From: Alitta virens
Taxonomy: Eukaryota > Annelida > Polychaeta > Phyllodocida > Nereididae
Direction: 5' to 3'
DNA length: 64,000 bases
Assembly: GCA_932294295.1 (NCBI GenBank)
Contig: OW028580.1
Span: forward strand, 6,176,874-6,240,873
In this document: positions 1-9,943 of the stretch, piece by piece
Layout of the letters: the number at the start of each line of letters is the position of its first letter
Position numbering within the stretch: position 1 is the stretch's first letter
Program-made: the position numbers and the translations under genes
The notes under the pieces: model-generated
What the model was told of the DNA's origin: nothing
What the model saw: only the letters and a program-made list of their open reading frames with translations
Databases searched by the model: none

Positions 1-150
1 GTATGTTGCTTTCTCCACAGTCAGATCTTTCGAAGACATCTCTGTTAAAGTGGAAGACACAGCAAAGCAGGGCAAAAGAAAATGACAAAAGGATCCAACA
101 TTGTGTTTGGAGACGTTCTGTAAGACTAAGGATTACTCTAAAAAAAACTT
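1..150 (+). mobile_element. Helitron helicase C-terminal remnant (continuation, copy A)
   Basis: Reading from base 2 on the plus strand gives YVAFSTVRSFEDISVKVEDT followed by a lysine-rich tail and a stop. This is the typical end of a Helitron RepHel/PIF1-type helicase (the 'LYVA.SRV' box). The upstream part of the domain is seen only in copy B (51541-51700). The element is dead: frameshifted and without recognisable Helitron ends here. Confidence 0.7.
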
Positions 151-1410
151 GATATGCTGATAGCCTTCTCAGCCTGTTATTCTTGATAATTTACTCCAGG
201 TCATGCAATGACAGGTCACTTTACTGGATCTTTGACATCTTTAAGGTCAAGTAGTGTGTATCATAGGATGGTCGAATGGAAAGATATTTGTCAAAAGCTT
301 CATTTTGACATTGCTTTCATACTGTTTTTATACTAATGGAAAATCTGGAATGAAAGAAGATAAAAATTGTGTTAAACTAGCATATCTGCACCTGTCAAAC
401 AAAAAGTGAAAATACCATAATTTATATGTTATTAATGAAATTTCACTCATGTAGGGTAGATAATTTAGCTTATCATTTAGCTTATCATTTTTTCTTTTTA
501 TTCACATTAAATGTATATAAGCTGTAACAGTTCTTGATGTTTTTTTACTGCAATTTTGATCTGTATTATAGCTCATGGGACTGCATGGATATATATATAT
601 ATATATATAAGAATTTTCCTTGTTTTTCATTTTTTTAAATAATTCTCCAGTATTTAGGCAATGAGACCACCAAAATCACCACTACACTATTTTAGACATA
701 TTTTGACAAATTTTTAAGCATGTAGGTACTGCAGTGCTCCGGCAAGAAAAAAATTATTTTTTTCCCAACTTTGTAAAACATATCCCACATATGTCAATGT
801 CATTATCAACAGGCTCTAATAGGCCAAATCGATCATAACGATAGGGTAAGTGTATTAGTGTTGGAGTTCTGCTCCGGAAATGGAAGTATTACGCCCGCCC
901 TTCAGACGGACACTGGTGATAACAATAACCCTCTTCGAAATATGTATGCTGAGGGTTAAAAATCTTCATATCGCAAGATAGAACATTTACAACTTATATA
1001 AGCAAAATTGTAACACAAGCCACAGTTGTGCTCTTAAAGCAACACTTAACGGACTCCATCAATATCACATAAGTACTAGTCATCAAATAATCACATGCAA
1101 TTGTTACATATTTTGAGTCAATTCAAATTCCTATCCTGAAATTAAAGGATATTTTGGTAACAATATGAATATGCAAGACATATCGCAGTTGTAATATGAT
1201 AAAAAGATGAACTGTACTTATATGAAATCTGTGATAATGATACAGAGTTTACAGTTCAATTTGTTGTGACATGTATTGAATTATCAGATAAACTGACTCC
1301 GACTGTTGTTTTGGAGCGGTGGCGCTAGTTCAAACGGCAAATAGTGATTTTTGTCACTTGCTTGCCATACATAGAAGTATGTGGTATGCATTTCCCATCC
1401 CTGTAAGCTA
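150..1410. other. Non-coding AT-rich stretch with dispersed repeat piece
   Basis: No convincing gene. It holds an (AT)n tract at 590-608 and, at about 846-930, a piece starting 'tgttggagttctg' that recurs near 46937 and 51478, so it is a dispersed repeat of unknown type. Confidence 0.5.
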
Positions 1411-1414
1411 AACC

Positions 1415-1472
1415 ATGTAGTATAGATATGTATACTACATAGGCCATACCACATGGCTTTTCTATGTGGTAT
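1415..1472. repeat. Two adjacent perfect hairpins
   Basis: Arms atgtagtata (1415-1424) and tatactacat (1431-1440) pair perfectly over a 6-nt loop. Arms ataccacat (1446-1454) and atgtggtat (1464-1472) pair over 9 nt. Copy B carries one change (T to C at 53135) that breaks the first hairpin and makes its arm identical to the arm of the second. Probably the core of a small foldback element. Confidence 0.6.
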
Positions 1473-1824
1473 ACAGGTTATTGTGGGATAAAGGGACATT
1501 CCGCGTGTAATGGACCAAAATGAAAAAATTCCCAGGTCGCTCTCATGGTGATGTTTCACAACTACAACTTTGCCAAAAGTACAAATGTATATAAACATAG
1601 GTACTATAATAGAGATGAATCTTTACTTCAGTACTCGTTAACATTTTTCATATCTAGTTCAAGAAAAGGACCAATATACTTGATCTATTTAAGAGCTCAG
1701 AAAAGATCAAGTTCCACAATCTGTGAATTTCAACTAAATTCAGATCAATCAAATCCTTAAGATTTAGTGATTTGCAATATATGCTGTGTTTTACGGTGGC
1801 TGGGAGGGGACATGTGATTTTTTT

Positions 1825-1935
1825 TTATCTCATTCGAACGAAATAACAAATCATTCTAACGAAATAATCTATTGTTCCAACGACATAGTATCTCGTTCTT
1901 ACGAGATATTATCTCGTTCGAATGAGATAACATTT
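1825..1935. repeat. 21-bp minisatellite made of palindromic units
   Basis: About five units of ~21 bp of the type atctcgttcgaatgagataac. Several units are themselves near-palindromes (tctcgttc...gaatgaga). In one plus frame the array would read as a 7-residue repeat of the S-x-S-x-E-I type, but there is no gene context for translation. The same array is present in copy B (53525-53635). Confidence 0.75.
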
Positions 1936-2107
1936 AGTGCTAACAAGAAAATAATCTACAGGCCCATCATTCTTCTGGACGTTGTAGCTCGGGAACGCCT
2001 TTTCGGAACTGGACCTGTAATAGCTTATTTTGTAGGATTTTTAAAATGAACAGAATGATGTACAGCGTGATAGAGATGCTCAAATATCCTTATCAGTTGG
2101 GCTTAGA

Positions 2108-2352
2108 CCAGCATCTATCTATCTATCCAATTATCTATGACCATGTATCTATGGCTATATTGCTATCTATGACCATGATTCTATGGCGATCCACGGCAAT
2201 CTACAGTGATCTAGGCGATCTATGGCTATCTGTCTATCCATCTCTACCTAGCCATCTATCTATCTATTTATATATCTATCTATCTACCTATCTATCTGTC
2301 TATCTGGCTATCTATCTTTATATCTCGAGTAATATCTGGCTATCTATGGCTA
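2108..2352. repeat. TCTA/TCTATC microsatellite, partly degenerate
   Basis: A run of tctatcta-type repeats interrupted by tctggc and gatct variants. The open frame across it is a by-product of the 4-bp repeat and is not a gene. Confidence 0.9.
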
Positions 2353-2956
2353 TGTTACAGCCTCTTACATATGCATGTAGCATGTTGGCCACTAGGCTTT
2401 ACATGCATGCCTGGTCGGTAGGTGTCACTGCCACCTTGTGTATATAAGGAGGGTAGTTTAAATCCTCTGAAATTTTTGGCAGTGCAATCAAAATTTGCAT
2501 TTGGGGGTCTAAGTGTCTGATTTAAAAGGTGTATTGTGAATAAAACCTACACTTGCGCTGAGGGTTGAGAACGTATGTACTGTTTTGTGTTTAGGTGTGT
2601 CATCAGGGGAAAATAAAGCATTTTACGTTTCAGTAGACTAGCAATTATGCTTTATTGATTTTAAATGATTGATTTTAATCTTAGAGTGCGTTTCTATGTC
2701 TACAATATTATCAAGACAGAAATGACCAATTGACTCATTACTCATAATATAAATAAATGTGTGATATGTGCAAGTGTTGCTGTGCAACAGTGTATGGAAT
2801 AAAAAAAGTGACAAATTGACTCAATAAGCAAGTAATGCAATTGCTCTAAGGAATATTCAGTTTATAAAATTCTTCAAAGTTCTGCATAAAAAGAGAATCA
2901 ACGCCATTATCATGTCTGCAATGGACTTTTATTCATGCTACATTTCACTTTTTTCA

Positions 2957-4220
2957 TTATTCACACTTTTGATGCAACAGAAGGTTAGGTGTTTCAGTTC
3001 CCCTGAGGTCAATGACATCTTCAAATGCATCACTTTGGAGAAGGGTTTTGATTTCTTCAGGTGTTGCAAATGGATAATAACTTAATTTGCTTGCCACTGC
3101 ACCTGCCGCAAATGCACTGGCTTGGGATGTGCCATCCTAAAAATCCACACAAATACTGCACAGGCCCGTTGACATAATTCCTTCACTTGGAGCAAGGATA
3201 TCCACACAGGTCCCATAGTTAGATGAACCAGAAAGGTGAGAGTAGCGGCCGACACCAGCCACCGTTCTTGCACTTGCCACTCGACCAGGGCTGTAGTCGC
3301 ATGCATCTCTATTGCCGTTTCCAGCTGGCACCACCACTGGTACGTTATCTGCCACAGCACTTTCGACTGCTGAATCTATGATTAAACTTGGCGGTCCTGA
3401 CATAGACATGCTGATAACGCCTCGACCACCTGTTGATGTAAGGTTTTCAACGACCCAGTTGATGCCCTCCACAACCGATGAAGTGGTACCAATACCAGTA
3501 TCATTCAGAACTTTGACTGACACTGCAGTTGCACCTCTGGAAACGCCACTTATAAAGCCAATTGCAATGCCAGCACAGTGAGTACCATGGCCCAACAAAT
3601 CATCATCACTGCCTCCAATCGTGTTGATACCAAATGGACTCTGCCTTGGCAGAAAGTGTGGCCATCATAGATACCAGTGTCTAGGATGTAAATTCCAACA
3701 TAGCACCGTATAGGAAAGTATAGGAACTACTTGGCCAAGTTCCTGCGGATATTCTTCCCAAACCCCAGTACTCATTACGTAAACCTATTGTTTCAACACC
3801 ACATTGTTGAGCTGTTTGATGGGCTGCATTAGCTTCAATGGTTTTCACCTCAGGAAGTTGGTATGCCTGTTTCACGGTGTCTTCATTGTTGGATTGAACA
3901 TGCAGGATGGGTGACTTCAGCGCAACAAATTTGTTGATAACTTCAATGTCTTCAGAAATTTCACCGAGTTTTAAACCAAGATGACAGGAAAGCAGTTTGG
4001 TATATAAAGACTGACACTTTTGTCAGAGGTAAACTTTCACAATGTTCACTCACACATTTATTCTCCTTTCTGCATTGGTGTTTGTGGGTTCAGCACTGCC
4101 TGGTGAACCTTAGATTCAAAACTTGGACGCTGCTGGTCTCATTGCTGGTGAATATATTTTGGTTGTGAATAAAGCTGAAAATGATGCTGATCATATGAAG
4201 TATGTGGATGGTGTAATCAC
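2957..4220 (-). pseudogene. Subtilase (S8, proteinase-K-like) pseudogene with inverted 5' end, copy A
   Basis: Minus-strand reading gives GHGTHCAG (active-site His), a VVVPAGN block (oxyanion Asn), DGTSQASAF (active-site Ser) and a C-terminus ending in HQKCE. It is clearly not functional. A TAG replaces a codon just before DGTS at 3137; a one-base loss shifts frame between the ILDTGI box (active-site Asp) and the His box (about 3630-3640); the insert near 3700 is garbled; and the start codon, signal peptide and first ~50 codons lie in the opposite orientation at 3974-4220. The closest relative is the pseudogene at 38579-39785, with homology extending into both flanks (2640-4847 against 38163-40497). 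Confidence 0.92.
3974..4220 (+). other. Inverted promoter/5' segment of the subtilase pseudogene
   Basis: On the plus strand this segment reads TATA box (tatataaag near 3999), then ATG at 4042 and a signal peptide beginning MFTHTFILLSALVFVGSALP. It then has a TAG where the paralogue has CAG (Gln). It is the reverse complement of 39604-39848 in the paralogue. The flanking bases match the paralogue on each side, so about 245 bp was flipped in place. Confidence 0.88.
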
Positions 4221-4849
4221 ATTTTTTATTAAACAATAACATACCAATCTTATCTATCGAGTTGAATTACAATGAATAAAAACAGCAGTATGACATATTT
4301 GTCCTGCTGAAACCTGTTCAAATCTCATTTGTTTAAAAAGTTTAATGTCTCTATATAGTGACGCAGTAAACTAGTTTGACGTAGCAAATATGATACAGTA
4401 AAACCATATCTGAAGCACACCGCATTAGTAAGACCACCTACTGATAGAATATTGAGACCATTACAGGTTTGACAGCACTGAATTTCTCTTGCAATTTGTA
4501 TAAAACATCAATCCACCTGGATCTATCACAATGTAACTGTGAGGTTTGAATTCAATATAAAAGATGAAATTGGTAGTATAATCCAAAATAAATGTTCACT
4601 TGTGTTTTAGTCTTATTTATATGCCACGGAGAAGCACAAAATAGATATAAATGTTACCGAAAAGTAAAACAGAAATTAATTTACCTTCTAATCCATAATA
4701 ACATCTCTCTGTACAAATTAACTTTAACAAGCTGCCTATCTTTGCAATGATAAATTGTTGTCATTTTTCATCATTATAGCGTTTGTTATGGCCACAAAGA
4801 AGCAGCAGAAAATACAATGGAGAATATAGCAAAGTTTCAAGTTATTTCT

Positions 4850-4995
4850 CACCCAGAAGTGTTTTTATCAGCCAGAAAGTTGGGATTGGAATTGTTGCAA
4901 ACGTTTTTGTCAATGTTATGCTGCTCAATGCCATTTGTGACAAAATATGATCCAAAAAAAGGAGGACATTTATTTTAAATCCTAGAATAACATTA
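4850..4995. repeat. 145-bp segment shared with an intron of the Cys-rich gene
   Basis: From 'tcagccagaaagttggg' to 'ggacatttattt' this matches 23348-23487, which lies next to exon 3 of the Cys-rich gene at 21698-25251. Identity is imperfect but obvious. It is either a dispersed repeat or a fragment of that gene family's intron. Confidence 0.7.
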
Positions 4996-5244
4996 ACTAT
5001 GAACGGAGATGGTAGTTGATATAAAAAGTAAAAAATATATACATATATTGCCAACAAAGCATAAATATAATAGTAGCGAGTCAACTCTACTGTTACTGAA
5101 ACAGTTACGGGTCTTCACCCAGTTTTAGTCTTTAGTTACTTTGATATGTAATGTGTTATTGCATTGAGTTATCATGTCATGTTACTTTGTTACTTTTACA
5201 AAAATAGTTTCATGAATGCACAGAAAAAGATAATATTATAATCT

Positions 5245-6065
5245 AATGTGTGTGACCTTGATGTAACAGTCAAGGTCATTCAGTTACCTTGACCTTTGAC
5301 CCAAGGTCATCAAAGGTATTTGCACCAAGTCTGTAAGACTTCTGCAATGTACAACCCAAATCTGGTAAAGATCCGATAATTCAGTGAGGAGTTATAGTAT
5401 GTTACCCCATTTGGGGGTAATAATCCTTGGGGGTCGTAAATGACATGTTGATGCATCAACATCACTCAACATCAAGTTTTGAGTAAAAATCAGGCCAAAG
5501 CTTGTCAAAATACCATTATTTAACATTTGACCTTGAAATTTGACCTATTGCTACCCCAAGGTCAAATGTTACACAATATCTTATGCCTTGGCAATATAAA
5601 CATCTTGTTCAAGACTCTACTTGAAATGTGATCAAATTGTCATCGAAATTGGACCATATATGACTCACGTAGTCTTTGAGCATACAAAGATCATTTATGA
5701 GTATGAAAGGCCTTGGGTTAAAGGTCAGAGACACTGAATTTTAAGATAACAAATTATTTGCTTTATATGAACCAATTTAAAAGTTACAAAGATTTTTTTC
5801 TCTTTAACTTATGCCACCAAAAGTTTGGCAACTTCTGGTTCATCACATTTAGAGTAATAATCAATTTTTGAATCTGAGCTAGTTCACCTCTTTACCCCCT
5901 TTGGGGTGTCAATTTGATGGTTGGGAATTGAAGACTGTTCAGTACCTACAAACTTATTTGAAGCATAAATCTGTATTTCTTTCAGTTAAATGTGACCAGT
6001 GACTTTGAGAAATGTGTCAAGGTCACTCATAATGGGTCAAATTGTTTGTGTAACCCCAAGGTACA
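5245..6065. repeat. TGACCTT/AAGGTCA-rich block
   Basis: The words tgacctt, ctttgacc, aaggtca and close variants recur many times in both orientations, with no coding potential. Such arrays are widespread in marine invertebrate genomes as dispersed repeats. The words also look like nuclear-receptor half sites, but the block-wide abundance argues for a repeat rather than an enhancer. Confidence 0.6.
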
Positions 6066-6514
6066 ATCTGACCAAGTTTGGTTGAGCAACTAAAAAAAAT
6101 GTGCTGAAAGATTATCAAATACACAATTAATTTTTATTTTGGCTGTACCATTCTCAGAGAAATAAAGCTTGTTCTGATAAATCCTTTTCTCAAATGTGAG
6201 GTATTGCTCATTGCTTCCTGTAGTATGATTGAAGTTAAATTGACTGAAACAGTTACTCTAGACTCAGAAAGAATTATTATATCAAAGAAAAAATATACTA
6301 ATTATATTGTGTTATTAATACCTCTGCATGATGGTGGATGTCATTTTTCAGTATAAAATGCATGTGACACTGATCGTTACAAAATAAAAAAAACATTACC
6401 AGGTCCCACCACAGTACAAGATACTGTTGCATGGACCTTCAAGGCATTAACAATCTACACATTTTATTGCAGACACCTTCTTTTCTCACTTCTCAGGCCT
6501 CTATCCCCTTAACT

Positions 6515-6925
6515 TCTGGTTAACCACATATGGAATTACAGTGAACAACTTCAAAGTTGTCAATAAGTGACACTGTTCATGACTTTTTGACATCAGTCCA
6601 TATATAATAGGTTTGTATTGTGCATATATGCTACTCATTGCAATTTTTATCTATTTTTATTTTTATTTTTTATTTACAGACATACTTAGCTTTCCAGAAA
6701 ATATTAATCTCTTGATAGCTTCTGGAGAAACCTGTTGAAATCCCACATAACATACTCAGAGTGAAGTTTTTTGGGGTAGCAAGGCATGTATCTGCCCCAC
6801 TATCTGTTCCTTAATACTGGTTAACCACAGATGGAATTACACAGAACAACTTGAAAGTTGTGAATCAGTGACACTGTCCATGACCTTTTTGACATTGGTC
6901 CATATATAATAGGTTCGTATTGTGC
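6515..6925. repeat. 110-bp direct repeat pair, 301 bp apart
   Basis: Segment 6515-6622 (ggttaaccacatatggaatt... to ...ttgtattgtgc) recurs at 6816-6925 with about 10% differences. The 6692-6750 element lies between them. Confidence 0.75.
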
Positions 6926-7439
6926 TACTGGTCTGAAGCCCATATGACAAGCTGCAAGCCAAAATGTGAACATAACTTTGTATTTTACTGCAGCAAATTT
7001 TCGGAGTTCGGAAAGGAGTCTTTATCGAGATAATGGGAGGTCAAAACATATGGCCCCTTAATGTTTTCTGGGCTCTGTAGCTCAATTACAAACTGAGATA
7101 TTAGCTGCTGAAAATGACATCTTTGGCTTCATGTAGCATCTGGACAGTTTGACCTGTGAGTCCTGACCTTCTTTTAAATATTTAGTATCAAATTCCAAAT
7201 TAATTAAAGCAGATAATTCCTCCGTTGTTTTTCTAATTTTAGGTCGCAAAAATGACAGACTGTGACTGGCAAATGTTTTATTTATTTTAGTGTATTCTTA
7301 TAGTGTCGCAGTAATGATCTGTGTTTTGATGTTTATCATTTGCTGATTTGTAACTCAGTAGAAAACATGAATAAAGATTTTTTCAGTCTTGAGTTGTTTA
7401 TTACTCATTGAAAAAACTTTCGTTGTCACTTTATTAGTT

Positions 7440-8186
7440 AAAGGGTAGAACAATCATATTTTCCTCCTCACTGGAAAGACTTTTACTAGCATCATGCTCG
7501 TTTGAATTACTGTCTGAAAGACTCCTTGATTCTAGTTTTTGTAGGGCACAGCAGAGAATACCAGTCCAACTGTTCTTTCCAGTTTCTATTACGACCAGAG
7601 GAGCATACTCTAACCATCAGCTTAGGCCAAATTTAAAACACAATATGCATTATAATCTAACTTAAGATAGAGTTACCCCAAAACTCATTTAGACCCCTTT
7701 TCTTCAAATATAGCTTTGGATATACTAGTAAACAAACCAAAGAAAAACAAAGACATAAACGTTTGAGTGGTACCTTGGAATTTGATTGCACCTGAAATTG
7801 AATTTGTATCAAATTTGAAAGTGTTTAGGCCCATAATTTTGACTTAACTGTAAAATAAGATATAAGCTTACCTGAGACCAAATTCATTTGTTTGTTTGTA
7901 TTTTATTGACCAGAAATAAACATAAGTGCATATCGATATGATACAAACTACACAGATTTACCAGGCGAACTGTACACATACTTTCTAAGACAAAAAATGA
8001 CAACATTTTTGGTGTTAAAGCAAGCCTTTTAAAGTACATCAATGAGTGATAATTGGAGTGGAAAAACTATGATGACGACTTACTTGATCATTTGAACAAG
8101 ATATCAAGCGACCATATTTTGGAAAACACCACTAGCACTTGACGTTAGACCAGCTATAAGTGTGCAAATGCAAGAATCTTCAACAT
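7440..8186 (-). pseudogene. Decayed Cys-rich secreted protein gene, copy A
   Basis: Three pieces of the five-exon family remain in order on the minus strand. A signal peptide starts MLKILAFA at 8186, with a 2-base insertion that leads to a TAG. It is fused directly to the end of an exon-4-like piece (Y-G-x-L-I-S-C-S-N-D-Q then a gtaagt donor, about 8127-8088). An exon-5-like piece follows (7620-7440; VCSSGRN.., serine/glutamate-rich tail), with a 2-base loss that shifts frame before the CC pair and no clear acceptor. Exons 2 and 3 are gone. The closest relative is the gene at 9944-19030. Confidence 0.8.
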
Positions 8187-8819
8187 AGTTCTCATACGGC
8201 AAGCAAAATAACTGATTGAGAATATTTTTACATCTGCTAGTTCTAAATGAATTGAGCTTATATAATGTGACTGAAAGCATGTCATCAGTACCTGTTAAAA
8301 AATGTTTTTCCTTTACTAACTTGATTTGTGTCTTTCTTTTGATCGTTATTTTCTTTAATTTTTGAGAGGGGGGGGGGGGCCCTCAAAAATTTTAAAAAAA
8401 AAATTAAGTGGAAGAGTTGTGAGTTATAGTATTCCTATAATTCAGCAAGTTTATATGTTTCTGGAATGTTTCACTGCTGGGATTCCAAGTATTTTTAGAC
8501 CCTCTGAAATGTATTTTCTCGCAGTGCTGGGACTAGTTTTGCGTCTTACCATTGTACTGCTTTAATTCTGATAGAATTCAATACTCCCGGTGGCTATGTA
8601 CCATTTTTCAATAGAGAGGATTAAAGACCTAGGAAAAGGTATCATATATTATAGCCATATAGTCCGTTGCCAAGCAAAGAATGGCTGGAGATAGTGAGTG
8701 TAATTGGATTTTGCTCTCCCATATTGGAAAGTACAAATAAACGTTGTGCATGCAATCAACACAGACTCTCCCCATAAAGGCCCTTAACAAAATGGACCCC
8801 ACCCTGAATGGCCTCCCCT
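8187..8819. other. Intergenic, no gene seen
   Basis: Contains a G-run (8366-8378) flanked by ctcaaaaatttt/ttttgag, a small palindrome. Its length differs between copies A and B. The open frame at 8362-8565 begins in this G-run and has no recognisable features. Confidence 0.5.
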
Positions 8820-9370
8820 ATGTTTTATTGTGCTTTGTTATAATGGTGATACCACAAGGTTATTCAGGAACTTGTAGAACATTGTGGTTTCTGTTCTTCG
8901 ATGTTCCAGGCTTGGCCACTTGAGGTATTGCAGCATAGATTTTGCACATGCTGTTTGGCTGTAATTTCTACAAATGTATCTTGTTGCCCTGGGCCTTATG
9001 ATTTCCAGCTTGTTGACATTAGCTTTGGTGCATGTGTCCCATATCACTGATGCGTAATCAAGTTGGGGTGCATTAGTGCCTTGTATGCGTGGTGTACTTG
9101 GAGGTCCTTCCTCGAGAAGGCCAGGCTTGCATTCGCTTTCCTACACATATTGCTGATATGACCATTCCAACATAGCTTCTCGCTGAGTGTGACACCTAGA
9201 TACTTTATGTTTTCAACTGACTCAAAGACACGTCCATATGGGGGTGTCTAGTGGGCCTTCGATTCCATATGAGACACACTATACTTCTGGGAACGAAACC
9301 TCATTTACCAGTTAGAGTCCCAATCATCTAAACTTTTCCAGTCTTTGTTTGAGGGTTTCACATTCTTTTG
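8820..9370 (-). mobile_element. Non-LTR retrotransposon reverse-transcriptase tail, copy A
   Basis: The minus strand encodes the conserved RT C-terminal stretch of jockey/CR1-like elements: a 'W(D).....N(I)xKLE..(Q)RRATRY' box, then 'MLQYLKWPSLEHRR' and 'TMFYKFLNNLVV'. Upstream residues (KYLGVTLS-like, WNGHISNMCRKAN-like) are readable only by switching frames. It is an old 5'-truncated, frameshifted copy. Confidence 0.8.
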
Positions 9371-9943
9371 TGAAAACTTTTGTCCATGCTAATTTTTATT
9401 AATTTTTTTTCATTAATTTTGTTTATTGTATTTAACAGTTTAACATGATTGAAAGGCAACAAGAAGACAATTTAAAATCAATGCCAATTTGTTTTTAAAA
9501 GAATGCATATGTCTTCCTTATACATACAATGTCCGTTTTTAACAAACTTGCATGAATACTTTTGTCTTTTACTGTATAGCTCCTGTCTTAGGAGACATAT
9601 GTAATATTATTAATTGCATATTCTGTCTATCATTTTCTGCTTTTTGTTAAGATGTTTATGATATAATCAATGAAATAACGATTCTCAAGACGGCATTTCA
9701 CATATCACGCTTAGTTCATAATTGCTGTATATATTTTTGCTCTAAATGCACAATTTTCATAACCATTTAATAAAATAATTAAAACCAAATACAGTGTTTG
9801 TCGTTCCTGCACAAGAAAAATGATATACAACAATTTTAAAATATTCCCATATAAATATACAAGTGCATTTATCTCGCATTATGATCTGAAAATGTGTTTG
9901 CATAGTTCAGCTTTCCTCTTCATTTCCAGGCAAAAAAATGGCA
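9371..9943. other. AT-rich 3' flank, no gene seen
   Basis: Low-complexity AT-rich DNA downstream of the last Cys-rich exon. No coding signal in either strand. Confidence 0.5.

Larger units (their letters stand above)
4221..7439. other. Intergenic, repeat-rich
   Basis: No gene seen. Contents: ~620 bp of old subtilase upstream flank shared with 39849-40497; a 145-bp dispersed piece (4850-4995); a TGACCTT-rich block (5245-6065); a 110-bp direct repeat pair (6515-6622 and 6816-6925); and one copy of a 60-bp element shared with subtilase upstream regions (6692-6750). Confidence 0.6.

Noticed and set aside
2046..2447. Open frame of 133 codons rich in Tyr/Ile/Leu/Ser
   Set aside because: Produced by the TCTA microsatellite; no domain, no splice context.
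3312..3581. Plus-strand open frame opposite the subtilase
   Set aside because: Antisense shadow of the conserved subtilase frame; the same shadow appears at each paralogue (27499, 33545 minus, 38937, 55012).
5245..6065. Cluster of nuclear-receptor half sites (AGGTCA) as an enhancer
   Set aside because: The words fill a long block in both orientations in the manner of a dispersed repeat; no nearby intact gene start.
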